A DNA stretch of 64,000 nt. Source: an uncultured Agathobacter sp. (GTDB lineage: Bacteria; Bacillota; Clostridia; Lachnospirales; Lachnospiraceae). Made by a program: the position numbers and the translations under genes. How positions within the stretch are numbered: the first letter of the stretch is position 1; each line of letters starts with the position of its first letter. The stretch spans positions 186,001 through 250,000 of the forward strand of contig CAJUND010000001.1 in assembly GCA_910587655.1 (NCBI GenBank). Direction: 5' to 3'. Of the stretch, positions 1-8,116 are shown piece by piece. The notes below the pieces were generated by a model. That model was not told the DNA's origin and searched no databases. It saw nothing but the letters and a program-made list of their open reading frames with translations.

Positions 1-870
1 GAAATGGAAAGCTTGCGAATCAATTATCAGCATTATGCGTATCCGGGAAAGAAAGTGATAGAGGAAGGAAAGAAATTACTGCTCTCCGTGGTACAGCTTT
101 CTGAATCAAAGGAATTTTATGAGTATGTCTCAAAGCATCAAGATGATTTTATGGATTACGCCGAGGACTATGAACCCGTTAAAATGTTCTTTGGCGGAGA
201 ACAGCAGCAGATTTTTATGAGAGCATTGGATATGCTCGAAATATATGATGACAGTAAGACTTATATTGTAGATGGAAAACTTGAAAATATTGTCGCTCAA
301 ATGAGGGCAATCGTAAAGATGGATAAGCCGTATAGGGATATTCCGCAGCTTCCCGAACTTCGCAAGAAATTTATGGATGCCTATTCAAAGATTCTGGAAA
401 CCGCATCTGCTCCAGTCATGCAGTCAATTGAGGAGGCAAAGAGCAGAGTAGTGGAAGTTGTTGATACCAAGGTGTATGCATCAGAAAAGAAGCAGAAATA
501 TATTGAACTTTTTATGGAAATCAGAGGTGGCGCTGAAAGGTGTAATAATGTCTCTGTTCTCAGAAGCTATGCGGATAAAGCAGAAGCGTTAAAAATCCGC
601 CTGTTGAATGAAATGGATGCTATTGATGCAGATATTGCAAAGAAAAAAGCAGAAGAGGAAAAGAAAAAGCAGAATCCAGATAGCGAATCTGTTGATTTGA
701 TTATAAAAGTACCGGTTAAGAAGACCAAGAATGTTACAATTAAGAATGTTACCCATACTTCGTCATGGCGCATAGAGAGTGCGGAGGATGTTGAGAAGTG
801 TGTAAATCAGCTTCGGAAGTCATTGATGGATGAACTGAATGAAAACGATGTGGTAAATGTTGAATTTTAG
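1..870 (+). CDS. brxC: BrxC C-terminal part (BREX P-loop protein), cut by window edge
   Basis: The reading frame is open from base 1, so this is the end of a longer gene that begins outside the window. BrxC is the large P-loop ATPase of BREX phage-defence systems and normally sits directly before pglX, as here. The ATPase motifs are not in the visible part. What is seen is a helical, charged C-terminal region, including a Lys/Glu-rich segment near visible residues 205-230, and a conserved-looking end with a WRIESAEDVEKCVNQLRKSL stretch. The assignment rests mainly on position in front of pglX plus general resemblance to BrxC tails. It ends 19 bp before the pglX start, consistent with one operon. 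Confidence 0.75.
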   Translation, partial: EMESLRINYQHYAYPGKKVIEEGKKLLLSVVQLSESKEFYEYVSKHQDDFMDYAEDYEPVKMFFGGEQQQIFMRALDMLEIYDDSKTYIVDGKLENIVAQMRAIVKMDKPYRDIPQLPELRKKFMDAYSKILETASAPVMQSIEEAKSRVVEVVDTKVYASEKKQKYIELFMEIRGGAERCNNVSVLRSYADKAEALKIRLLNEMDAIDADIAKKKAEEEKKKQNPDSESVDLIIKVPVKKTKNVTIKNVTHTSSWRIESAEDVEKCVNQLRKSLMDELNENDVVNVEF

Positions 871-889
871 GAATGGAGTATAATGGCAT

Positions 890-3800
890 ATGAACAAAAG
901 TGCTATCAAAAACTTTGCAGTCTGGGCAAGAAATAAGCTGATTGCAGATATACAGTATAAAGCAGGACTTATGGGTATCACAGCTGATGGGATACATTCT
1001 GCTTTGCCACAGTCTACGAAAGAGACAGAGTTCTATGACATTGGAACGTCAGAGCCGTATGCCATTACGGGAGAGGCTGTGAAACAGCGCAGAAGTCTTG
1101 CGGATGTTATCAACCAGAAAACAGATGAGACAAACTATCAGACTGCCTATAAGTACATTATGGAAGGCGTGGCATATACTTGGTTTAACCGCCTGATTGC
1201 GATTCGCTTTATGGAGATTAACGACTATCTGCCATCCCATATTCGCGTACTGTCTTCTGACAGCGGCAAGATGGAGCCGGATCTTGTGACAACGCCTTTT
1301 GATGCGGATTTGGCATTTACAGAGAAGGAGAAGCAGGAGATTGTACGGTTAAAGAATGAAAACAATCTGGACGAGTGTTTCCGGCGGTTATTCATGAAAC
1401 AATGTAACGCGCTAAATGAAATACTTCCGGCGCTTTTTGAAAAGACAGCGGATTACACCGAGCTTTTGCTGAATATTTCCGTGATTGATAAGGAAGGTGT
1501 TGTCTATCATCTGGTAAATGATATAGCAGAGGATGATTTTAATATCGAAAAAGGCGGACAGGTTGAAATTATTGGCTGGCTGTACCAGTATTACAATACG
1601 GAGCCCAAAAATGAAGCCTTTGCAAAGAGCGGAAAGATTACAAAAGAAGAGATTCCTGCGGTAACGCAGCTTTTTACGCCGGACTGGATCGTGCGCTATA
1701 TGGTGGAGAATAGCCTCGGCCGTTTGTGGGTGGGAGGGCATCCCAATGATCTGTTGAAATCCAAGTGGAAATACTATCTTGAGGAGGCGGAGCAGGAACC
1801 GGAGGTGCAGGAGAAGCTTGATGAGATACATAAAGAGTATGCGAGGCTGAATCCGGAAGATATTCATTTTATTGATCCCTGTATGGGCAGCGGACATATC
1901 CTTGTCTATGCTTTTGATGTGTTGATGCAGATTTATGAGTCTGTTGGATATTCTCAGAGGGATGCTGCGAAGAGTATCTTGGAACATAATCTCTATGGTT
2001 TGGACATTGACGACAGGGCATATCAGATGGCGTATTTTGCGGTGATGATGAAAGCGAGACAATATAATCGCCGGATTCTTTCAGCAGAAACCGCTTGCCA
2101 TGTATATTCTATACAGGAGAGCAATCATATCAATAGAAACCAGCTCACATATTTTGGTGTGGGTTTCAATGATGTGGAGAAAAGTGATGCGTTGAATCAG
2201 ATGGGTGGACTGCTTGGCGCATTCAAGGATGCAAAAGAGTATGGTTCTATTTTGAATGTCCCAGATTATGATTGGGAGTTGCTGAGAAGATATGTAGAAA
2301 ATGTTGATGTTGATGGGCAAATGACGTTTGATACGGTGGGATTGGAGCAGACGAAAGAAAAACTGCGGACGTTGATTGATATTGGGGAGGTAATGGCTAG
2401 GAAATATGAGGTGGTTATGACGAATCCGCCATATATGGGTGGCAATGGAATGAATGGTAAATTAAGCGAATATTGTAAGAAACATTATTCTAGAAGTAAG
2501 ACGGATTTGTATTCTGTTTTTATAGAAAGATGCAGAGATATGCTGGCTATAAATGGACTGCAAGCTATGATTACCCAACAGTCATGGATGTTTTTAGGAA
2601 GTTTTTCTGCATTACGAGAATTTATTTTGAAAGACAGTTTTATTTGTAATATGGTTCATCTTGGAGCTAGAGCTTTCGATGAAATTAGTGGAGAAGTAGT
2701 ACAGACAACAACTTTTGTTATGATTAACAACCAATGTTGTTCTAGATATTTGGCTAGATATTATAAAATTATTGAAGAAGTTGGGGAAACTAGTAAAGAA
2801 AGAGCTTTTCTACAGAAAGAACATGAATATGATCAAAGTATTTCAGAACTGTGTAAAATTCCAGGGAAGTCATTGGGATATTGGCTTAGCAATGTGGTTA
2901 CAAATTGTTTTGAGGGGAAAAAATTGTTTGATTTTGCATGTACCAAACAAGGATTTGCAACGGGGAATAACGATAAATATCTAAGAATTTGGTATGAAAT
3001 AAGTGCTATGAAGATTGGAACTAAGTGGTATCCGTGTAATAAAGGTGGCGCTTATAGAAAATGGTATGGAAATAATTTAATTGTAGCAAATTGGGAAAAT
3101 GATGGAAGCTTAATGAAGCAAGAGAAAGGTTCAGTTATTCGTAATCCAGAATATTATTTTAAGAAAGGAATGACATGGTCATCATTAGGAAATAACTTTG
3201 GCGTGAGATTTTCAGATGAGGGATTTTTATTTGAATCAAAAGGATCAATGTGCTTTCCTAATGACAACAAGATGTTGAAATATTTATTAGGAGTTATGAA
3301 TACTAAAACATCAAAAAAATTTCTAGAAGTTTTGGCACCTACGCTTGATTTCCACGAGGGACCAGTTAGTCGAATTCCGATAAAAATTGACGAAGGTGTA
3401 ATGAATATTGTGGATAATATTGTGGAAGAATGTATTCTCAATGCCAAATCTGATTGGGATGACTTTGAACAGTCATGGGATTTTATACAACATCCGCTTA
3501 TTCGTTATTCATCATTTTCTATGGAAAAAATGAGAGAAGATGAGAAAAAGCATATCAAAGACATGAATTATATTGAAGATGTTTTTATAAATTGGCAAAA
3601 TGAGTGTTTTATGCGATTCAATCGGTTAAAAGCAAACGAGGAGGAACTGAATCGCATCTTTATTGACATATATGGCTTGCAGGATGAACTCACACCAGAA
3701 GTCGAGGACAAAGATGTAACAGTCCGCAAGGCAGATTTACAGAGAGATATTAAGAGCTTAATTTCCTATGCGGTCGGCTGCATGTTTGGTCGTTATTCCC

Positions 3801-4513
3801 TTGATGTAGAGGGGCTTGCTTATGCTGGTGGGGACTGGGATGATAGCAAATATAGCACATTTATTCCCGACAAGGACAATATCATTCCCATTACGGATGA
3901 AGAATATTTTGAAGATGATATTTTTGGCTTGTTCTGTAGTTGGCTAAAGAAGGTGTATGGAAAAGATACTTTGGAACAGAACTTGGATTTTATAGCTTCT
4001 GCACTTAGCAACAAAGGAAGTACATCCAGAGAAATCATTCGGAATTATTTTGTTAATGATTTCTTTAAGGATCATTGCGCAACTTATTCAGTGACAGGTT
4101 CGGGTAAGCGACCTATATATTGGCTCTTTGACAGTGGAAAGCAGAACGGATTTAAAGCATTAATCTATCTACATAGATATAATGCGGATACCATTGGAAA
4201 TCTGCGTGTTGATTATCTGCATCGTATGCAAAGGATTTATGAATCAGAAATCAATCGTATGCAAGACATGATAGACCACAGCACAAATAGCCGAGAGGTA
4301 GGGGCAGCAACGAAGCGAAGGGAAAAATTGCAAAAACAGCTAAAAGAGTGCCGTGATTATGATGAAAAGATTGGACATTTGGCATTATCCCGAATAGAGC
4401 TTGATTTGGATGATGGTGTCAAGGTAAATTATAGGAAAGTACAGACGGCGAGAGATGGCAGATTTTATGAGGTGCTTGCGGATTCCAAAAGCATTATGGC
4501 AAAAGAAAAATAA
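890..4513 (+). CDS. pglX: BREX adenine-specific DNA methyltransferase PglX
   Basis: PglX is the N6-adenine methyltransferase that marks host DNA in BREX and is also needed for phage restriction. The protein is 1207 aa, the usual size. SAM-binding motif I (DPCMGSG) is at about residue 329 and the catalytic motif NPPY at about residue 512, the order of a gamma-type N6-A methylase. The first residues (MNKSAIKNFAVWARNKL) match typical PglX starts. The segment from about base 2450 to 3620, where the target-recognition part is expected, is visibly more A+T-rich than the flanks, which suggests an exchanged specificity domain. The C-terminal end is partly repeated at 5458-5520. Methylation specificity cannot be read from the sequence. 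Confidence 0.95.
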   Translation: MNKSAIKNFAVWARNKLIADIQYKAGLMGITADGIHSALPQSTKETEFYDIGTSEPYAITGEAVKQRRSLADVINQKTDETNYQTAYKYIMEGVAYTWFNRLIAIRFMEINDYLPSHIRVLSSDSGKMEPDLVTTPFDADLAFTEKEKQEIVRLKNENNLDECFRRLFMKQCNALNEILPALFEKTADYTELLLNISVIDKEGVVYHLVNDIAEDDFNIEKGGQVEIIGWLYQYYNTEPKNEAFAKSGKITKEEIPAVTQLFTPDWIVRYMVENSLGRLWVGGHPNDLLKSKWKYYLEEAEQEPEVQEKLDEIHKEYARLNPEDIHFIDPCMGSGHILVYAFDVLMQIYESVGYSQRDAAKSILEHNLYGLDIDDRAYQMAYFAVMMKARQYNRRILSAETACHVYSIQESNHINRNQLTYFGVGFNDVEKSDALNQMGGLLGAFKDAKEYGSILNVPDYDWELLRRYVENVDVDGQMTFDTVGLEQTKEKLRTLIDIGEVMARKYEVVMTNPPYMGGNGMNGKLSEYCKKHYSRSKTDLYSVFIERCRDMLAINGLQAMITQQSWMFLGSFSALREFILKDSFICNMVHLGARAFDEISGEVVQTTTFVMINNQCCSRYLARYYKIIEEVGETSKERAFLQKEHEYDQSISELCKIPGKSLGYWLSNVVTNCFEGKKLFDFACTKQGFATGNNDKYLRIWYEISAMKIGTKWYPCNKGGAYRKWYGNNLIVANWENDGSLMKQEKGSVIRNPEYYFKKGMTWSSLGNNFGVRFSDEGFLFESKGSMCFPNDNKMLKYLLGVMNTKTSKKFLEVLAPTLDFHEGPVSRIPIKIDEGVMNIVDNIVEECILNAKSDWDDFEQSWDFIQHPLIRYSSFSMEKMREDEKKHIKDMNYIEDVFINWQNECFMRFNRLKANEEELNRIFIDIYGLQDELTPEVEDKDVTVRKADLQRDIKSLISYAVGCMFGRYSLDVEGLAYAGGDWDDSKYSTFIPDKDNIIPITDEEYFEDDIFGLFCSWLKKVYGKDTLEQNLDFIASALSNKGSTSREIIRNYFVNDFFKDHCATYSVTGSGKRPIYWLFDSGKQNGFKALIYLHRYNADTIGNLRVDYLHRMQRIYESEINRMQDMIDHSTNSREVGAATKRREKLQKQLKECRDYDEKIGHLALSRIELDLDDGVKVNYRKVQTARDGRFYEVLADSKSIMAKEK

Positions 4514-4528
4514 AATGGGAGGAATGTA

Positions 4529-4771
4529 ATGGAAAATGCTTCGTCAAAAGATTACACAAAAGAAGAAACAGAATTTGCAATATTCTGCATTGAAAACGTG
4601 GCATTATACTTGAAAGTGGACGCTTCCGTAATCTATCATATATTTACTCAAAAAAGTGATATTTTAGACAGCTATATCATTCCTTGCTATGATATACTTC
4701 ATACGCAAGGGAAAGAATATATTGTGAATGATTTGATTGATTTGATGCAGGAAAAAGGAGTTGCGTTATGA
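4529..4771 (+). CDS. DUF3791 protein, first of cassette
   Basis: An 80-aa acidic helical protein resembling DUF3791. Members often lie beside DUF3990 genes, and the pair behaves in gene neighbourhoods like a toxin-antitoxin module; that role is inferred, not shown. It starts 15 bp after pglX, has a GGAGG site, and its stop overlaps the start of the next gene by four bases (ATGA), so translation is probably coupled. It is the likely partner or antidote of the ADP-ribosyltransferase-like protein that follows. Confidence 0.75.
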   Translation: MENASSKDYTKEETEFAIFCIENVALYLKVDASVIYHIFTQKSDILDSYIIPCYDILHTQGKEYIVNDLIDLMQEKGVAL

Positions 4772-5241
4772 TTATTTTTCACGGATCCGACAGAGAAATA
4801 GTGAGACCGGATATTTTGCATTCAAGGAAAGAAGTTGATTTTGGAGCCGGTTTCTATACGACGCCGCTTGAGGAACAGGCAAAGAACTGGTGCAAGAAGT
4901 TTATCCGGAAGGGGAAACGGGGAATTGTTTCTGTGTATCATGTTGATGAAACCGCATTTGAAAAATATCATACCAAAAAATTTGAGACCTATTCGGATGA
5001 GTGGCTGGATTTCATTTCGCAGTGCCGCTCGGGGCAGGATTTGTCTGATTACGATATTGTAATGGGCGGTGTGGCGAATGACCGTGTATTTGATACGATA
5101 GAATTATATTTTGAAAATTTGCTCAGCCGCGCAGAGGCGGTCGGCAGACTGGCGATGGAAAAACCCAATATGCAGATTTGTTTTCGCAGACAGGAGATTT
5201 TGGATGAACATTTGAAATTCGAGAGGAGTTACCATATATGA
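4768..5241 (+). CDS. DUF3990 protein, ADP-ribosyltransferase-like
   Basis: A 157-aa protein with the DUF3990 pattern: an N-terminal HGS motif (residues 5-7), then DFGAGFYTT at about residues 24-32, and a C-terminal NMQICFRRQEIL segment. In the ADP-ribosyltransferase fold these correspond to the NAD-binding His, the Tyr-containing strand and a Gln/Glu-bearing C-terminal strand. That suggests it modifies a protein, nucleic acid or small molecule with ADP-ribose. Its tight packing between two DUF3791 genes, with 4-base overlaps on both sides, suggests a regulated toxin-type enzyme inside the BREX operon. The target is unknown. Confidence 0.8.
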   Translation: MIIFHGSDREIVRPDILHSRKEVDFGAGFYTTPLEEQAKNWCKKFIRKGKRGIVSVYHVDETAFEKYHTKKFETYSDEWLDFISQCRSGQDLSDYDIVMGGVANDRVFDTIELYFENLLSRAEAVGRLAMEKPNMQICFRRQEILDEHLKFERSYHI

Positions 5242-5465
5242 AGGCAAGCGCTACTTTACTGCAAATGAAATATGGACGAGTGATTATCAAATTTGCTGAA
5301 CTTGCAGACATAACCGTGAAAGAAGCGATGGGATTTTTCTATTGTTCTACAGAGCGTGAACTGATTCGAGACGGTGTATCAGACCTTCATTGTATGAGCG
5401 ATGACTATTTGGCAAAAGATTTGTTGGAGGAGTATATGATTTTTATAAATCAAGAGAAACTATGA
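5238..5465 (+). CDS. DUF3791-like protein, second of cassette
   Basis: A 75-aa helical protein with weak resemblance to the first DUF3791 gene; both contain an FYCSTERE- or FTQKSDI-type turn followed by a C-terminal helix. It overlaps the preceding DUF3990 gene by four bases. Its stop codon falls inside a short stretch that, in another frame, encodes a copy of the PglX C-terminus. Together with the first DUF3791 it may hold the ART-like protein inactive. This is inferred from gene arrangement only. Confidence 0.65.
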   Translation: MKASATLLQMKYGRVIIKFAELADITVKEAMGFFYCSTERELIRDGVSDLHCMSDDYLAKDLLEEYMIFINQEKL

Positions 5466-5520
5466 AAAAGTGCAGACTGCGAAAGATGGAAAGAAATATC
5501 AGGTGTTGGCAAAGCTATAG
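5458..5520 (+). pseudogene. Diverged remnant of a pglX 3' end
   Basis: In the frame beginning at 5458 the bases read NYEKVQTAKDGKKYQVLAKL followed by a stop. The real PglX ends with NYRKVQTARDGRFYEVLADS plus ten more residues. About 13 of the first 18 positions are identical, but codons differ, so this is not a recent duplication. It has no start codon or upstream frame, since a stop lies at 5446-5448. The DUF3791/DUF3990 cassette therefore sits between a full pglX and the tail of another pglX allele, as expected if recombination swapped the methylase and brought the cassette with it. Confidence 0.8.
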
Positions 5521-5556
5521 GCATTAAATAAATCAAAACAGAAAGGCTAATGAGCT

Positions 5557-6072
5557 ATGAATAATAATTTTGTGCAAAACCAGTACAGCATATATGGATG
5601 TAAGAGAAATTGCGAAAATTGTCCGTTTTCTTCGAGAATAAATTTTCAACCCCTAAATTCTATGGGAGTTTCATATTATAATTGGCATGTGGATAATTTT
5701 TGGAGGCGGATGCCAGAAAAAACTTTTTGGCGAGACAATAATGGTATGTGCCACACAAGGTATGAATGGCTACAGGATTATTTGTTAGAATACTGTAGAA
5801 AAAATTATCCGTGGCGTATGCCGATAAATATGGAAGTGGCTTATGGACAAGTTGTGTATGTATCAGATGTTTATACATATGAAAAGCACATAAAAGATAT
5901 TTTTAAGAAGGCAATAGACATTGCTGCAGAAGTAACAAAAGATAGAAATCCTCAGTTATCAATTGTGTTCGATGAGATAGGTCTTGTTTTGGTGGATGAT
6001 GTGAATGAGGCTGTGAAAAAGGTGTTTTCTATTTTAGATAAAGTAAGCAGTTCAGTAGGGGAGATGAGATAA
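5557..6072 (+). CDS. Unknown Cys-rich protein coupled to GHKL ATPase
   Basis: I do not recognise this 171-aa protein. The N-terminal quarter carries a Cys cluster (GCKRNCENCPF, residues about 14-24), possibly a metal site, then an aromatic-rich section with several Trp. The C-terminal half is helical (residues about 105-170). Its stop TAA and the ATG of the next gene share one base, so it is translationally coupled to the GHKL ATPase/nuclease. A partner or specificity subunit of that protein is a reasonable guess. Confidence 0.7.
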   Translation: MNNNFVQNQYSIYGCKRNCENCPFSSRINFQPLNSMGVSYYNWHVDNFWRRMPEKTFWRDNNGMCHTRYEWLQDYLLEYCRKNYPWRMPINMEVAYGQVVYVSDVYTYEKHIKDIFKKAIDIAAEVTKDRNPQLSIVFDEIGLVLVDDVNEAVKKVFSILDKVSSSVGEMR

Positions 6073-7982
6073 TGAGCAGTATAAAATTTGAGGAAGATTA
6101 TATTTTCAGAAACAATAGATCGATTACCTCTTCACCTGATATTGCATTGACAGAACTTGTTGCAAATGCATGGGATGCTGGTGCCTTGGCAGTAGATATA
6201 ACTATACCGATTGAGGATGAATCTTATATCAGTATAACCGATGATGGATGTGGAATGTCGGAAGATGAATTTATGGAACGCTGGATGACTTTAAATTATA
6301 ATAGAACGAAACATCAAGGAAAGGAAGTGACATTTCCGCCAGATATGCAAATAGAAAATAAGAAAAGGATTGCATATGGAAGAAATGGTGTAGGAAGGCA
6401 TGGAATGCTTTGTTTTTCTGACAGATATTCTGTCGAAACATGGCGTGATGGCGTGGGTATGAGATTTGTCATCGGAGTGACTTCCGGTGACGAGCCATTT
6501 TCGATTTTATCAAAAGACCAAATCAAAAAAGTAGGGCATGGTACAACAATTAGTGCTTATGTCTCCAGAAACAATCCTGACATTGATAGTATTAAGGATA
6601 TTCTATCAGCAAGATTTATATATGATCCGCAATTTATTTTAAGGGTTAATGGAGAGGAACTGACGCTGTCTTCGGGCGATGATGATGTACAAAACATTGA
6701 AGTGGTAACTAAGGATGGAGCAAAGTTAGACATATCAATAGTGGATTCAACCAAAACCGCCCATATTTCCAGACGACATGGTGTTGCATTTTGGGTAGGA
6801 GGGAGACTTGTTGGAAATCCATCGTGGTCGTATCGTAGATGGCAGTTCTTGGACGCAAGATACAAAATTGCAAAAAGATATACTATTATCGTGCAGACGG
6901 AGGATATTATTGATGATGTACTTCCTGATTGGACTGGGTTTTATGATACAGTCAAAATGGATAATGTATACGGCGAGGTAAACAAGGTTATCACAGAACT
7001 TGTAAGTGAGGTGATGGAAGAGCAGGTTACGGATCTTAAAAGAGATGTTATTGATGAAAAACGGAGGGATTTAGAAACTCTTTCTATATCAGAAAAGCGG
7101 GAAATTTCTTCTTTTATGGATATGGTAACAAAAAAGAATCCAATGATTGCAACTGAGTTTTTGGAGACATCTGTAGAAGCGTTGATGCAGATTCAGCAGG
7201 CTAAGAAAGGAACAGAATTGCTATCCCAATTAAGTGCAATGAGTCCAGAAGAACTAGATAGCCTGTCTGATTTATTAAAGGCATGGGACATTAATGATGT
7301 CATAAATGTTATTGACGAAATTGACAGGAGAATACTTGTAGTTGAAGCAATATCACGAGTGTATGAGAATAAGAACACAGATGAACTTCACACATTACAT
7401 CCGCTTGTTTTAAATGCAAAATGGCTATTTGGTGCAGAATTTGATTCGCCAATGTTTGTCTCAAACAGAGCATTAAATACAGTCGTGAAAAGTTTGTTTA
7501 AAGAAAGTGAATATGATTTGGAAGCAATAGCTAATCCAAGAAAACGTCCGGATATTGTTTGTCTAAACCGTTCTACTTTGAGGACGGTGTGTACGGAAAG
7601 AAGAGATATTGAAGCTGGAGAAATAATGAAACCGGATCAGATTCTCATTATTGAACTAAAAAGAGGAGGGTTTGAAATTGGAGCGGTTGAGGTTGCTCAA
7701 GCGGAAAACTATGTTCGTCAGATTAAGAAATCAGGAGTTTTACATAAGGAGTCGTTTATACACGCATTTGTAGTGGGTGCAAAGATTGGTGATATTGATC
7801 CCCATAGAAAATTAGATAGTGGATTGGTTGATGTGGTAACATATGGAACTCTTGTAGACACTGCAAAAATTAAATTGTTTGGGTTAAAGGATAAATTGGA
7901 GGAACATTATAATAATATTGGCGATGAAAGTCTTGTTGAGAAAGCGTTAAAAGAACCAGTGCAAATGAGCTTAGGATTATAA
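6072..7982 (+). CDS. GHKL (MORC-like) ATPase with C-terminal PD-(D/E)XK-like nuclease motif
   Basis: A 636-aa protein. The N-terminus is a GHKL ATPase: N-box ELVANAWDAGA (about residue 27), the DDGCGM motif (about 57) and the glycine lid GRNGVGRHG (about 103). A second domain follows, then a helical linker (about residues 310-420). At residues about 490-530 there is RPDIV, then IIELKRGG, which fits the Asp...Glu-X-Lys core of PD-(D/E)XK nucleases. Prokaryotic MORC/MutL-like ATPases joined to nucleases are known from restriction-modification neighbourhoods, so a DNA-sensing, ATP-gated nuclease is likely. It lies inside the BREX gene order, between pglX and pglZ. Substrate and link to BREX are inferred. 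Confidence 0.8.
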   Translation: MSSIKFEEDYIFRNNRSITSSPDIALTELVANAWDAGALAVDITIPIEDESYISITDDGCGMSEDEFMERWMTLNYNRTKHQGKEVTFPPDMQIENKKRIAYGRNGVGRHGMLCFSDRYSVETWRDGVGMRFVIGVTSGDEPFSILSKDQIKKVGHGTTISAYVSRNNPDIDSIKDILSARFIYDPQFILRVNGEELTLSSGDDDVQNIEVVTKDGAKLDISIVDSTKTAHISRRHGVAFWVGGRLVGNPSWSYRRWQFLDARYKIAKRYTIIVQTEDIIDDVLPDWTGFYDTVKMDNVYGEVNKVITELVSEVMEEQVTDLKRDVIDEKRRDLETLSISEKREISSFMDMVTKKNPMIATEFLETSVEALMQIQQAKKGTELLSQLSAMSPEELDSLSDLLKAWDINDVINVIDEIDRRILVVEAISRVYENKNTDELHTLHPLVLNAKWLFGAEFDSPMFVSNRALNTVVKSLFKESEYDLEAIANPRKRPDIVCLNRSTLRTVCTERRDIEAGEIMKPDQILIIELKRGGFEIGAVEVAQAENYVRQIKKSGVLHKESFIHAFVVGAKIGDIDPHRKLDSGLVDVVTYGTLVDTAKIKLFGLKDKLEEHYNNIGDESLVEKALKEPVQMSLGL

Positions 7983-8069
7983 GTGACGTTTTGAAATAGA
8001 AGGTTATTTAACTGAGACAAGACGGAAATGATTTATGTTTGAAGAAGGCTGTTAGGAAGATATAGAACG

Positions 8070-8096
8070 AAAAAGCGAAACGGTGTTTAGCTTTTT
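8070..8096 (+). terminator. Terminator-like hairpin ahead of pglZ
   Basis: AAAAAGCGAAAC (8070-8081), loop GGT, GTTTAGCTTTTT (8085-8096): 12-nt arms with one mismatch, ending in a T run. It lies in the 134-bp gap between the GHKL gene and pglZ, 20 bp before the pglZ start. It could attenuate read-through into pglZ-brxL. The stem is A/U-rich, so strength is uncertain. Confidence 0.5.
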
Positions 8097-8116
8097 GATG
8101 AGGAGATACGAAATAT

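Noticed and set aside
1412..2062. Open frame antisense to pglX (216 codons)
   Set aside because: It lies wholly within the conserved methyltransferase part of pglX and shows no recognisable motif.
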